A stretch of 64,000 nucleotides of DNA from Ilyobacter_A sp963675185 (GCA_963675185.2 CAXXOH010000003.1:248001-312000), one strand, 5' to 3'; shown: positions 43,878 to 52,486, counted from the first letter of the stretch. Numbers and translations: made by a program. Notes: a model not told the origin generated them from the letters alone.

Positions 43878-44717
43878 ATGAAGATAAACAAGGTTATCAA
43901 CAACAACGTCGTGTTAATAAGCGGTGCTGAAGAGAAACTTGTTATGGGGAAAGGGATCGGTTTTGGGAAAAAATCTGGTGATGATATTACCCCTGAAAAG
44001 ATCGAAAAGGTATTTAGTCTGGACGAAAGTGAACCACTAAACGCCGACACCACCTACAAAGCTCAAGTTCTAAAATGCGTAAAAATTCTAGACGATGTCA
44101 AGCGTTACGCTTACGACAACTTTAACATAACATTTGGTAAAAAATCATACATGAACCTTTTTGATCATATGCTATTTTCATTTGAAAGAAAAAAGTTTAA
44201 CCTAGATCTGAAAAACACTCTTTTAGATGATATAAAGACCCTTTATAAGGAAGAGTTCCAAGTTGGTCTTTACGCCGTCAGTCGGATAAAAGAAGATTTG
44301 GGAATAGACATGCCGGAGGACGAAGCTGGATTTATAGCTTTAAATTTGAAAAACTCTGTAGATCAACAATCGATGAGTGTCACCCTGCAAAAGACGATGG
44401 TGATAGGGGAGGTAATAGATATAGTAGAAGAAAGCTTGAAGACCAGGCTAGACTCTTACCCTTACCACTACGAAAGACTCGTAAAACATTTAAAAGATCT
44501 TTGCGACAGAATGATTACGAAGGCTGAGATAAGAGCAGATGATACCGAACTATTAAATTTTTTAAAACATACCTATCCTATACCTTTTGAATGTGCTATT
44601 AAGGTTGGGGTGCACCTGCAGAAATCTTACGATTTCAACTTCACTAATAGTGAGCAGGCTTACCTAACTCTTCATATTAAAAATTTCATAGAAGGTGGAA
44701 AGAACGCAAATGAATGA
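43878..44717 (+). CDS. BglG/LicT-family transcription antiterminator
   Basis: The 279-aa RNA-binding antiterminator has an N-terminal CAT domain (MKINKVINNNVVLISGAEE to about residue 55) and two PTS regulation domains. PRD1 holds YMNLFDHMLFSFERKK near residue 92. PRD2 holds the PYHYERLVKHLKDLC and FECAIKVGVHLQKS blocks with conserved His positions phosphorylated by HPr or EII in relatives. ATG 43878 follows AAAGGAG; an upstream frame beginning 43827 lies inside the terminator hairpin and is rejected. It probably controls its own operon through the RAT. Confidence 0.92.
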   Translation: MKINKVINNNVVLISGAEEKLVMGKGIGFGKKSGDDITPEKIEKVFSLDESEPLNADTTYKAQVLKCVKILDDVKRYAYDNFNITFGKKSYMNLFDHMLFSFERKKFNLDLKNTLLDDIKTLYKEEFQVGLYAVSRIKEDLGIDMPEDEAGFIALNLKNSVDQQSMSVTLQKTMVIGEVIDIVEESLKTRLDSYPYHYERLVKHLKDLCDRMITKAEIRADDTELLNFLKHTYPIPFECAIKVGVHLQKSYDFNFTNSEQAYLTLHIKNFIEGGKNANE

Positions 44718-44958
44718 AAAATTAATAGCCGAAAGGATAATATCCTATGTTGGTGGTATAGATAATATAAGCTCAATATCACACTGTGCAGTCCGCCTAA
44801 GGCTTTCATTAAAGAATGGTTCACTTCTAGATAAGTCAAACATCTCCGAAAGTGTACCAGAGGTAAAAGGCATAATAAAAATATTTGGAGAATACCACTT
44901 AGTCGTGGGGCCAAGCCTGGTTCAAAAGATTTACCAGGAGATATCTAATAAAATGTAG
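44710..44958 (+). CDS. Stand-alone PTS EIIB domain protein (glucose/sucrose type)
   Basis: An 82-aa protein comprises just one EIIB domain of the glucose superfamily: ERIISYVGGIDNISSISHCA has the phosphorylatable Cys (usual HCATRLR, here HCAVRLR), followed by the VPEVKGIIKIFGEYHLVVG block. It overlaps the end of the antiterminator gene by 8 bp and precedes ptsH. It could phosphorylate the antiterminator PRDs or a sugar on a separate EIIC, such as the IIC half encoded at 50898-52172. Confidence 0.85.
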   Translation: MNEKLIAERIISYVGGIDNISSISHCAVRLRLSLKNGSLLDKSNISESVPEVKGIIKIFGEYHLVVGPSLVQKIYQEISNKM

Positions 44959-45024
44959 TTTTCATTAAAATTCTAAAATATACTTTAAGACTAAAAAATA
45001 ATAGAAGATAAGGGAGGAATTATT

Positions 45025-45285
45025 ATGTTTAGCAAAACAGTAGTAATAACAAATGACTCAGGACTTCACACAAGACCGGGGAACGTATTCGTAAAGAAAG
45101 CAAAAGAGTTTGATGCAGATGTATTCGTTGAAGGTAACGGGAAAAAAGTTAAAGGAACTTCACTTCTTAAATTATTATCATTAGGACTAAAAAAAGGGCA
45201 TGAAGCTACTGTTTATGCTGAGGGAACTCAAGCAGAAGTTGCTGTGAATGAGTTATCTGAATTACTTGCTACTTTAAAAGACTAA
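45025..45285 (+). CDS. ptsH: Phosphocarrier protein HPr
   Basis: The 86-aa HPr relays phosphate from Enzyme I to EIIA domains. The active-site His is in SGLHTRPGNVFVKKA (most HPr proteins read HARPA, so HTRPG is a mild variant). A Ser at the regulatory position lies in VKGTSLLKLLSLGLKKG. The gene lies between the EIIB gene and ptsI with a strong GGGAGG site, in the antiterminator operon. Confidence 0.95.
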   Translation: MFSKTVVITNDSGLHTRPGNVFVKKAKEFDADVFVEGNGKKVKGTSLLKLLSLGLKKGHEATVYAEGTQAEVAVNELSELLATLKD

Positions 45286-45290
45286 TTTTT

Positions 45291-45340
45291 GGGAGGTGAA
45301 ATGTTTATCAAATAAATTTTGATAAACATGTATTTATATG
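45291..45340 (+). promoter_or_regulatory. Unusual ptsI ribosome-binding region with hairpin between SD and start
   Basis: A strong GGAGGTG (45292-45298) lies about 40 nt before the ptsI ATG (45338). Exactly between them is a perfect 12-bp hairpin (ATGTTTATCAAA/TTTGATAAACAT, 45301-45329, 5-nt loop). Folding would bring the site to about 10 nt from the start. A four-codon frame (ATG at 45301) also starts at the normal distance from the site. Confidence 0.65.
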
Positions 45341-47038
45341 GGCAAAACACTTAAAGGTATCGCAGCTTCACCTGGGATTGCAATCGGAAATGTTTTCCTT
45401 TACGAAGAAGTGGAGCTGGTATTTAACCAAAAAACTGTAGAGGATTCTGAAGGCGAAATAAAAAAACTTTTAGAGTCTCGTAATAAAACAAAAGCTCAGC
45501 TTGAGGACCTTGCCGAAAAGACTAGAGAAAAGCTTGGAGACGACAAAGCTGAAATCTTTGAAGGTCACATAACTCTTTTAGAAGATGATGACCTTTTCGA
45601 TGAAGTATGCGAAAAAATCACAGATGATAAAATATCTGCTGAAAAAGCACTTGACGAAGGGATCGAGGAATACTGTGCTATGATCAGCGCTTTAGAAGAT
45701 GAATACCTGAGAGAAAGGGCAGCCGACTTAAAAGATATCGGTGGAAGATGGTTGAAAAACCTTTTAGAGGTTGAAATTTTCGACTTAGGGGCTCTTCCAA
45801 AAGATACCATAGTGGTTGCGAAAGACCTTACTCCGTCTGATACTGCACAATTAAATCTAGACAACGTACTGGCATTCGTTACAGAGATCGGTGGGAAAAC
45901 TGCACACTCTGCAATCATGGCTAGGTCTCTTGAACTGCCTGCTATAGTTGGTGTGAAAGACATTTTAGGTATCCTGAAAAACGAAGAAAAAATAATTGTA
46001 GATGCTTTAGACGGCGACATCGTAATCGAGCCTACTGAAAGCGAAATAGACGCTTACTGTAAAAAACTTAAAGGGTTCTTAGACGAAAAAGAGGAACTTA
46101 AAAAATTAAAAGATTTAAAAGCAGTCACTAAAGACGGACACGATGTTAAGCTATGGGCAAATATTGGTAGCCCTGCTGACCTTGATGGTGTCTTAAAAAA
46201 CGGTGCCGAAGGTATCGGCCTTTATAGAACTGAATTTTTATTCATGAACAACGACAGACAACCTACTGAAGATGAGCAATTTGATGCTTATAAAACTGTA
46301 GTAGAAAAATTAGAAGGTAAGCCTGTTACCATAAGAACTATGGATATCGGTGGGGACAAAGCTCTTCCTTATATGAAGCTTCCTGAAGAACTAAACCCAT
46401 TCCTTGGATATAGGGCTCTTAGAGTCTGTCTTGACAGAAAAGATATGTTCAAAACTCAACTTAGAGCATTACTACGTGCTTCTGCCTTTGGTACACTTAA
46501 AATAATGTTCCCTATGGTTATATCCATTGAAGAGGTAAGAAACTCTAAACTTCTACTTGAAGAGTGCAAAGCTGAACTAAGAGCAGAAGGCATCGAATTC
46601 GATGAAAACATCGCTATTGGTATAATGGTTGAAACTCCTGCAGTTGCTGCTAGAGCTAAGTACTTTGCTAAAGAGGTAGATTTCTTCTCAATAGGTACAA
46701 ACGACCTTACTCAGTACACTTTAGCTGTGGATAGAGGGAATGAGATGATCTCTTCACTTTACGATACTTACAACCCAGCAGTGTTAGAGCTTATTAGAAT
46801 GACTGTTGATGGAGCTCATGAAGCTGGAATAACTGTTTCTATGTGTGGTGAATTCGCTGGTGACGAGACCGCAACAAAACTTCTTACTGGTATAGGATTA
46901 GATGCACTTTCAATGAGCGCTATCTCAATTCCTAGAATAAAGAAAAATATTCTTGATATTGACTTTGCTGACGCCAAAGAGTTTGCCGTGAAAGCTCTTT
47001 CACTTGATACAGCACAAGAAATAAAAGATATCTTATAA
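45338..47038 (+). CDS. ptsI: PTS Enzyme I (phosphoenolpyruvate-protein phosphotransferase)
   Basis: The 566-aa protein starts the PTS by taking phosphate from phosphoenolpyruvate and passing it to HPr. The N-terminal HPr-binding domain (GIAASPGIAIGNVFLYEEVE) is followed by the phospho-His motif GGKTAHSAIMARSLELPAIV near residue 187 and the PEP-binding barrel (GIGLYRTEFLFM, then DFFSIGTNDLTQYTLAVDR and the catalytic Cys in VSMCGEFAGD). The length is standard. It follows ptsH by 52 bp across an unusual hairpin. Confidence 0.95.
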   Translation: MGKTLKGIAASPGIAIGNVFLYEEVELVFNQKTVEDSEGEIKKLLESRNKTKAQLEDLAEKTREKLGDDKAEIFEGHITLLEDDDLFDEVCEKITDDKISAEKALDEGIEEYCAMISALEDEYLRERAADLKDIGGRWLKNLLEVEIFDLGALPKDTIVVAKDLTPSDTAQLNLDNVLAFVTEIGGKTAHSAIMARSLELPAIVGVKDILGILKNEEKIIVDALDGDIVIEPTESEIDAYCKKLKGFLDEKEELKKLKDLKAVTKDGHDVKLWANIGSPADLDGVLKNGAEGIGLYRTEFLFMNNDRQPTEDEQFDAYKTVVEKLEGKPVTIRTMDIGGDKALPYMKLPEELNPFLGYRALRVCLDRKDMFKTQLRALLRASAFGTLKIMFPMVISIEEVRNSKLLLEECKAELRAEGIEFDENIAIGIMVETPAVAARAKYFAKEVDFFSIGTNDLTQYTLAVDRGNEMISSLYDTYNPAVLELIRMTVDGAHEAGITVSMCGEFAGDETATKLLTGIGLDALSMSAISIPRIKKNILDIDFADAKEFAVKALSLDTAQEIKDIL

Positions 47039-47105
47039 TATGGTTTAAATTTTTTCAACATATAGTCAAATTATTCTATTATGATTAATTTGCTCCTAGA
47101 ATTTA

Positions 47106-47178
47106 CCCGGTCTGAAAAGGCCGGGAACCGATATTTATTTTTTCAATATATAAATGCTGGTCTTTGCGGCCAGTTTTT
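47106..47178 (+). terminator. Two tandem hairpins after ptsI
   Basis: CCCGGTC/GGCCGGG (47106-47125) and CTGGTC/GGCCAG (47157-47171) share the same core. Only the second is followed by TTTTTTT and is the likely terminator; the first may be a duplicate that lost its T tract. Confidence 0.75.
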
Positions 47179-47264
47179 TTATTAAAATTAATTAACTTTA
47201 AAAAAAATGTTAAAATATGTTATAATTATTCTCGCAAAAACTAGACTTTTAAGGAGGAATACTT

Positions 47265-48497
47265 ATGTCATTTTCCATGGTTGCGTCCCATGCTAAAAGA
47301 CCTATTATTGAAGATAAAATTTTCGGAGCAAACAGGGCTGCTCAAGAAGCTGTTAAACAGCAAGGTTTTGAAAATGTGATAAACTCCACAATAGGAGCAT
47401 TTTTAGATGATAACGGAAAACTTATTTTGATGAAGTCCGTAATGGAAAATTTAAGAAATCTATCGGATTCAGAAATAGCAGCTTATGCGCCCATATCTGG
47501 CATACCGGAATTTTTAGAGGCTGTGAAAAAGGCTGCATTTAGGGACAAAACACCTGAAGGTTATATAGAAGCAGTCGCTACACCTGGTGGGTCTGGGGCT
47601 ATTAGGCATACCATTTCAAACTATTCAAACTTCGGGGACACCGTTATAACTTCTGATTGGTACTGGAGTGGTTATAAAACTCTCGCTGAAGAAAACGGCA
47701 GAAAGCTCGATACTTTTAAACTTTTTGATGAAAACAAAAACTTTAATATAGATTCGTTCAAAGAAAAAATCGAGGAGGTTTTGAGCACGCAGGAAAGAAT
47801 TGTTATTATCCTGAATACGCCTGCACACAACCCTACGGGCTTTAGCCTAAGTTTTTCTGAATGGAAAAATGTAATCGAACTTATCCGTGGATTTGCAAAA
47901 GACGAAACTAAAAAGATTACTCTACTATGCGACGTTGCATACATAGATTTTGCTGGTGACGATTCCCGTGATTTTATGAAACTTTTAGGGGGACTTCCTA
48001 AAAATGTTTTAAGCATTATTGCATTCAGTTTGTCTAAAGGGTATACCCTTTATGGTATGAGATGTGGTGCAATAATATGCGTCTCTTCTGACAAAGAGGT
48101 CGCCGAAGAGTTCAAGTATGTTTGCCAGTTTTCAAGCAGAGGTATATGGTCTAACAGTACAAGAGCCCCTATGCAGGTCCTTGCAAACATCTTTGCAGAT
48201 GAGGAGCTTCTAGAAAGAGTTGACCGTGAAAGGGAGGAGCTTAGGCAGCTTTTAGAAGGCAGAGCAAATATTTTCTTAGAAGAGGCTCAAAAAATAGGGC
48301 TGGAAATGTGTCCTTACAAGTCCGGATTCTTCATAAGTGTACCTTGTGATAATCCTGACGAAGTGGCAGAAAAACTAAAAAAAGAAAATATCTTTGTTGT
48401 TCCTCTGAAACTGGGTGTCAGATTCGCCCCTTGTGCCGTTTCATTGGAAAAATGCAAAATGGTTCCTAGAAAGATATTTGAAGTTATAAATTCATAA
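47265..48497 (+). CDS. Class I/II pyridoxal-phosphate aminotransferase
   Basis: This 410-aa fold-type I aminotransferase resembles aspartate/aromatic aminotransferases (tyrosine-aspartate group). The N-terminal half has the TIGAFLDDNGKLILM substrate loop and ATPGGSGAIRHTISNY. PLP contacts are LNTPAHNPTGFSLS and LLCDVAYIDFAGD, and the Schiff-base Lys lies in IIAFSLSKGYTLYGMRCGA near residue 258. It is a single-gene unit with a TATAAT at 47221 and a perfect terminator. The substrate (aspartate or an aromatic amino acid) is not decided. Confidence 0.88.
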   Translation: MSFSMVASHAKRPIIEDKIFGANRAAQEAVKQQGFENVINSTIGAFLDDNGKLILMKSVMENLRNLSDSEIAAYAPISGIPEFLEAVKKAAFRDKTPEGYIEAVATPGGSGAIRHTISNYSNFGDTVITSDWYWSGYKTLAEENGRKLDTFKLFDENKNFNIDSFKEKIEEVLSTQERIVIILNTPAHNPTGFSLSFSEWKNVIELIRGFAKDETKKITLLCDVAYIDFAGDDSRDFMKLLGGLPKNVLSIIAFSLSKGYTLYGMRCGAIICVSSDKEVAEEFKYVCQFSSRGIWSNSTRAPMQVLANIFADEELLERVDREREELRQLLEGRANIFLEEAQKIGLEMCPYKSGFFISVPCDNPDEVAEKLKKENIFVVPLKLGVRFAPCAVSLEKCKMVPRKIFEVINS

Positions 48498-48500
48498 TAA

Positions 48501-48530
48501 AAAACCTGGATTTTATAAAATCCAGGTTTT
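48501..48530. terminator. Bidirectional terminator between convergent genes
   Basis: A perfect 30-bp palindrome (AAAACCTGGATTTTA and its complement) ends in TTTT on both strands. Confidence 0.85.
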
Positions 48531-48558
48531 TCTATTTAAGCATTACGCGAGTGCTTAT

Positions 48559-49833
48559 TTAAGGATATCTCTCCGAAATAGTGTCCATTACCTCCTTTAG
48601 ATAGATGGACAAATTAAAGGTTTTATCGTAGTATTTGATATTTATATAACGTTTTATACACATCAGCTCGTAAAGACTTATGTGTTTTCCCATTAATTCC
48701 TTGCAGTACGCTGAGCTGAGATACTTCCCGTTCCGGTATATCTTGATGCTGCTCACATCGAAAATATTGTACAAAACCTCCACATTTTCACCGATATGTT
48801 TTTCTAGACTACTATTAGTATAGAATAAATTTTGAAATCTAACCCCGTAGTTCTGAATTTTCCTTTCGCTCTTTAACCTGCTAAGGAGTATATCAAGTAT
48901 ATCTTTATTTGGAACCACCCTCAATTCCTTTAGACCGCCAAGCCATTTATCCTTGGTCCTGAAATTATGTACACTCTCAATATAATCCTCTATCCTGACT
49001 TTTAGAAGTCTGTAATCAACTTCAATCCTCTCAGTTTCTATCATATCCAGCAAATATACCTCATTAAGATTTTCATAAAATTCACTCATCTTGTTTTCAC
49101 CAGAAGAGAAATTTATCTCCATATCAAGTTCTGTTTTTATCTCCTCTAGCCTTTTCTTTTCTTGCACCCTGATATCATTTATTACATACTCTTTGGGCTT
49201 ACCGTAAATATTAAAAGAGTTCTGATCATCTTCTAAAATAGCTGCTCTAAAAAGCTGCAAAGCATCGTCTAGATTAGGAGGTTCAAAACTTATATAGCAG
49301 CTGCAGACAGCTTTTGAGTAAGTATCGTAAACTATACTTAAATATGGATTTTTCATCTCATCGACAAATTCATCCAATACACTCACATTTAAAACCCCGG
49401 TAGCAAATTCAAATATTTCATTGGATTCTTTACTTTTTAGGGAATAAGGATCTGCGTATTTTTTTACAAAAGGGTCTAAATTATTTACTATCCTGTAAAC
49501 CGTGTCATAGCTTATTTTTTCCCCACCCATTTTTTTTATAAAATTTATGACTTTATCATGCAAATCCTGAATTTTAATATCGGGATTTTCCCTGTAAACC
49601 TTTTCTACATATTTTATAGTTTTCTTATCCACACTTCTGTAAGTGTTTTTATCTTTTCTGGTCGTCTTCTTCAATCCGCTTAAACCATTTTTTTTATAGT
49701 AACTAACCCAGCGTTTAAGGGTACTATATGACACATCTTCTTCATCGCTTATATCTTTTAAACTTTTCCTATTCTCTAAAAATGGCTTTATAACTTTATA
49801 CCTTTTTTTCTCTAAGTTATCTTCTTTTCCCAC
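48559..49833 (-). CDS. Mu/TnsB-like transposase with lost catalytic triad, possible domesticated regulator
   Basis: The protein of about 424 aa has an N-terminal helix-turn-helix (SLKDISDEEDVSYSTLKRWV), a second helical DNA-binding region to about residue 120, and an integrase-fold core (LSIVYDTYSKAVCSCYISFE) like Mu A/TnsB. At the three catalytic positions I read Asn (VLNVSVLD, residue 149), Asn (VINDIRV, 219) and Ser (ENKMSEFYENLN, 250) instead of D, D and E. The frame is intact across more than 420 codons. No terminal repeats or partner ATPase are seen. I prefer GTG 49833 (AGAGGTG upstream) to TTG 49854. It reads divergently from the EIIA gene. Confidence 0.75.
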   Translation of the reverse strand: MGKEDNLEKKRYKVIKPFLENRKSLKDISDEEDVSYSTLKRWVSYYKKNGLSGLKKTTRKDKNTYRSVDKKTIKYVEKVYRENPDIKIQDLHDKVINFIKKMGGEKISYDTVYRIVNNLDPFVKKYADPYSLKSKESNEIFEFATGVLNVSVLDEFVDEMKNPYLSIVYDTYSKAVCSCYISFEPPNLDDALQLFRAAILEDDQNSFNIYGKPKEYVINDIRVQEKKRLEEIKTELDMEINFSSGENKMSEFYENLNEVYLLDMIETERIEVDYRLLKVRIEDYIESVHNFRTKDKWLGGLKELRVVPNKDILDILLSRLKSERKIQNYGVRFQNLFYTNSSLEKHIGENVEVLYNIFDVSSIKIYRNGKYLSSAYCKELMGKHISLYELMCIKRYINIKYYDKTFNLSIYLKEVMDTISERYP

Positions 49834-50312
49834 ACCACACCTCTTTTCTGCCAATTTTATATTATAAAATTATTCTATATCAATTTTTTTTACTTGTCAA
49901 TTTTTTAGATTTTTTTTGAGCCTTTTTCAAATAAATTTCTGACACAACACTGTTAAACATACCTTATAAAATAAGGTTGAAAATGTTGAGCGGTTATTTT
50001 TTACCCTTCAATGGTTCAAATAATTTCAAAAACATTTGACAAAAAAAACAAAAAAGAGTATTATGTTATCATAAAGAGGATGAAAACAAAACTGTTATAT
50101 ACGGTTCTATAGTTGAAACTACTGAAAAATACAGAAATTTAGGGCTCAATTTTTTACAAAAAATAACCATCCTATAATTACTTTGTTTTTTAAAAAAAGT
50201 TCACTTTTAGACCACGGTTGTTTTCGTGTGCTGTTTTAAAGTAAAAGGATGCCTAGATTTTCTTGGTAAATCTAAACTAGATAAATTAATATATTTTAAG
50301 GAGGATTTTTAT
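49834..50312. promoter_or_regulatory. Control region between transposase-like gene and PTS EIIA
   Basis: This 480-bp A+T-rich gap has no gene. It holds the EIIA promoter (50036-50064), a leader of about 240 nt containing a TAGATTT/AAATCTA hairpin near 50273, and inverted copies of GGTTATTTTTT at 49991 and 50159 flanking the promoter. Confidence 0.45.
50036..50064 (+). promoter_or_regulatory. Sigma70 promoter of the EIIA/EIIC genes
   Basis: Consensus TTGACA and TATTAT are separated by exactly 17 bp of A-rich spacer. Confidence 0.8.
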
Positions 50313-50831
50313 ATGGGTTTTTTCAGTAAAATTTTTAAAAAAGGTTCAAAGGTTCAGGATTCTGGTCGTGTTTTCAAAATTTATGCTCCTATAGCTGGGG
50401 AAATTATCGATCTTTCAGAAATACCGGATGAAGCTTTTTCTTCCAAACTTATTGGAGACGGGGTTGGCTTGATACCAACTGAAGACTGCGAAATAATATC
50501 TGCCCCTTGTGATGCAGAAGATATTAGCATTTTCGATACAAACCATGCAGTTTCTTTTGAAACAAAAGACGGAGTGGAGTTAATCGTTCACTTCGGTATC
50601 GACACTGTTCAGTTGAACGGAAAAGGATTTGAAAGACTAGGAGCAGACGAAGGTGCAGTGAAAAGAGGGGAGCAGCTAGTGAAATATGATTTGGAATATA
50701 TCAAAAAACAAGCCAAGTCACATAAAACACCGGTTATAATCTCTTCTATGGATATGGTTGAAAAAATCGAACCAATGAGCGGTAAGGTTAAACCTGGTGA
50801 CCTTTTAATGAGGGTTACTTTAAAAAAATAA
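50313..50831 (+). CDS. crr: PTS glucose-type EIIA
   Basis: The 172-aa EIIA of the glucose superfamily takes phosphate from HPr and passes it to EIIB. It shows the beta-sandwich signatures YAPIAGEIIDLSEIPDEAF, NHAVSFETKDG and the active-site His in VELIVHFGIDTVQLNGKGF near residue 101. ATG 50313 has AAGGAGG 8 nt upstream; an upstream ATG at 50226 would add an unlikely Cys-rich stretch. It is a separate protein, followed 66 bp later by EIIC, and may also act as a regulator. Confidence 0.92.
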   Translation: MGFFSKIFKKGSKVQDSGRVFKIYAPIAGEIIDLSEIPDEAFSSKLIGDGVGLIPTEDCEIISAPCDAEDISIFDTNHAVSFETKDGVELIVHFGIDTVQLNGKGFERLGADEGAVKRGEQLVKYDLEYIKKQAKSHKTPVIISSMDMVEKIEPMSGKVKPGDLLMRVTLKK

Positions 50832-50897
50832 TAGTTTAAAAAAGGGTTGTAAGATATGGAGTTTCTTAATCACTATTTATTTTAAGGAGGTTTTTTA

Positions 50898-52172
50898 ATG
50901 AAAGCATTTACTCAGCTTCAAAAAATCGGGAAAGCAATTATGACACCAGTTGCACTATTGCCAGCTGCGGGACTTTTCTTGGCATTTGGTAACAAATTGG
51001 GAATCCCTTTAATGGAACAGGTTGGAGGAGTTATATTTGCAAATCTCCCGCTACTTTTTGCAGTCGGTACCGCTATAGGTCTGGCAGGCGGAGAAGGGGT
51101 TGCAGGACTTGCAGCAATAGTTGCCTTGCTTGTTATGAATACAACTATGGGAAATGTTACTAACGCCGCCGAAATGCTGGCTGAAGGTAATATGGCTTAC
51201 GCAGAAGTTTTAGGTATCCCTACTCTTCAAACAGGGGTATTCGGAGGTATCATCGCAGGTATCATTGGTGCGTCTCTTTATAATAAGTACTATAGTATAG
51301 AGCTACCACCATTCTTAGGATTCTTTTCTGGTAAAAGGTTCGTCCCTATTGTAACAGTTGTTGTGGCTTTCCTTGTTGGGCTTGCTATGCCTATTGTATG
51401 GAAACCTGTACAAGCAGGATTGTTCCAACTGTCTTACCTTGCAAATGGTACTAACACCAACGTTTCTACATTTATATTCGGTTTGATCGAAAGAGCTTTA
51501 ATCCCATTTGGACTGCACCACATTTTTTATTCTCCATTCTGGTTTGAGTTTGGTGAATACATAAATAAAGCCGGAGAAGTTGTAAGAGGGGATAACAGAA
51601 TCTGGTTTGAAATGTTAAAAGACGGAGTCCCTGCATTCTCAAGTGATATGTATCAAGGTGCTGGTAAATTCATGACAGGTAAGTACCCGTTCATGATGTT
51701 CGGGCTTCCAGCTGCTGCGCTTGCTATGTACCATGAGGCTAAGCCTGGTAAGAGAAAAATAGCTGGAGGTATACTTTTCTCAGCAGCGCTTACCTCTTTC
51801 TTGACAGGTATCACAGAGCCTATTGAGTTTGCATTCCTGTTTGTTGCTCCAGTTCTATACGGAATACACTGTTTATTCGCAGCAACTTCGTTTATGCTTA
51901 TGAACATGCTTAACGTTAGAATAGGTATGACTTTTTCTGGAGGAATTATCGACTACATAGTATTTGGGGTAATGCCTAACAGAACTCAATGGTGGCTTGT
52001 CATAGTAGTTGGAGCTATAATGGCAGTTGTATACTATTTCGGATTCAGATTCGCAATCAGAATGTGGGATCTTAAAACTCCTGGTAGAGAAGACGATACA
52101 ACAGAGGAAGTTTCTACTCACCTTGGGAACCTTTATTGCCCCTTAGCCAGTTTGGACTCTTGCGCGAATTAA
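50898..52172 (+). CDS. PTS glucose/GlcNAc-type EIIC, truncated from an EIICB gene by an IS
   Basis: The hydrophobic EIIC domain spans about residues 1-395: IMTPVALLPAAGLFLAFGNK at the start, the IPFGLHHIFYSPFWFEFGEY loop near residue 205, and the signature GITEPIEFAFLFVAPVLYGI near residue 300. It runs into a linker (EDDTTEEVSTHLGN), then 14 IS-derived residues before a stop. The frame and the TSD show that the original 489-aa gene continued into the IIB piece at 53477-53719. The IIC domain itself is complete. Confidence 0.9.
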   Translation: MKAFTQLQKIGKAIMTPVALLPAAGLFLAFGNKLGIPLMEQVGGVIFANLPLLFAVGTAIGLAGGEGVAGLAAIVALLVMNTTMGNVTNAAEMLAEGNMAYAEVLGIPTLQTGVFGGIIAGIIGASLYNKYYSIELPPFLGFFSGKRFVPIVTVVVAFLVGLAMPIVWKPVQAGLFQLSYLANGTNTNVSTFIFGLIERALIPFGLHHIFYSPFWFEFGEYINKAGEVVRGDNRIWFEMLKDGVPAFSSDMYQGAGKFMTGKYPFMMFGLPAAALAMYHEAKPGKRKIAGGILFSAALTSFLTGITEPIEFAFLFVAPVLYGIHCLFAATSFMLMNMLNVRIGMTFSGGIIDYIVFGVMPNRTQWWLVIVVGAIMAVVYYFGFRFAIRMWDLKTPGREDDTTEEVSTHLGNLYCPLASLDSCAN

Positions 52173-52210
52173 TATATAATATATTTAAATCAATATTAAG
52201 GAGCAAAGAG

Positions 52211-52486
52211 ATGACTAGAAGAAGATACTCTATGGAAGAAAAAGAAAGAATATTAGAAGAAGTTAAACTAGCTAAGAATAGAAGAGCCGTGGCAGCTAAG
52301 TATAATCTGGCTGAAAGTACCATCAGAGGGTGGGAAAAAAAGCTTTCTCAGAAAGAATCGGGTCAACATAAGGATTTAAGTAAAATTAATAAAACCCTTG
52401 AGGCTGAAAATAAAGCTCTGAAAGAAATTTCTGCTGAAAAAGATCTTGAAATCAAGATTTTGAAGGATATGTTAAAAAAGATGTAA
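52211..52486 (+). CDS. IS3-family OrfA (DNA-binding part of transposase)
   Basis: The 91-aa protein has a helix-turn-helix (YSMEEKERILEEVKLAKN, then AAKYNLAESTIRGWEKKL) and a C-terminal coiled coil (NKTLEAENKALKEISAEKDL) used for dimerisation. ATG 52211 follows AAGGAG. Near its 3' end an A-AAA-AAG run (52474-52480) is the usual slip site for fusion to OrfB. Confidence 0.88.
   Translation: MTRRRYSMEEKERILEEVKLAKNRRAVAAKYNLAESTIRGWEKKLSQKESGQHKDLSKINKTLEAENKALKEISAEKDLEIKILKDMLKKM

Noticed and set aside
50058..50090. RAT-like sequence before the EIIA gene
   Set aside because: TGTTAT ... AGGATGAAAAC resembles a RAT only loosely, and the predicted promoter starts transcription inside it, so it would not be fully transcribed.
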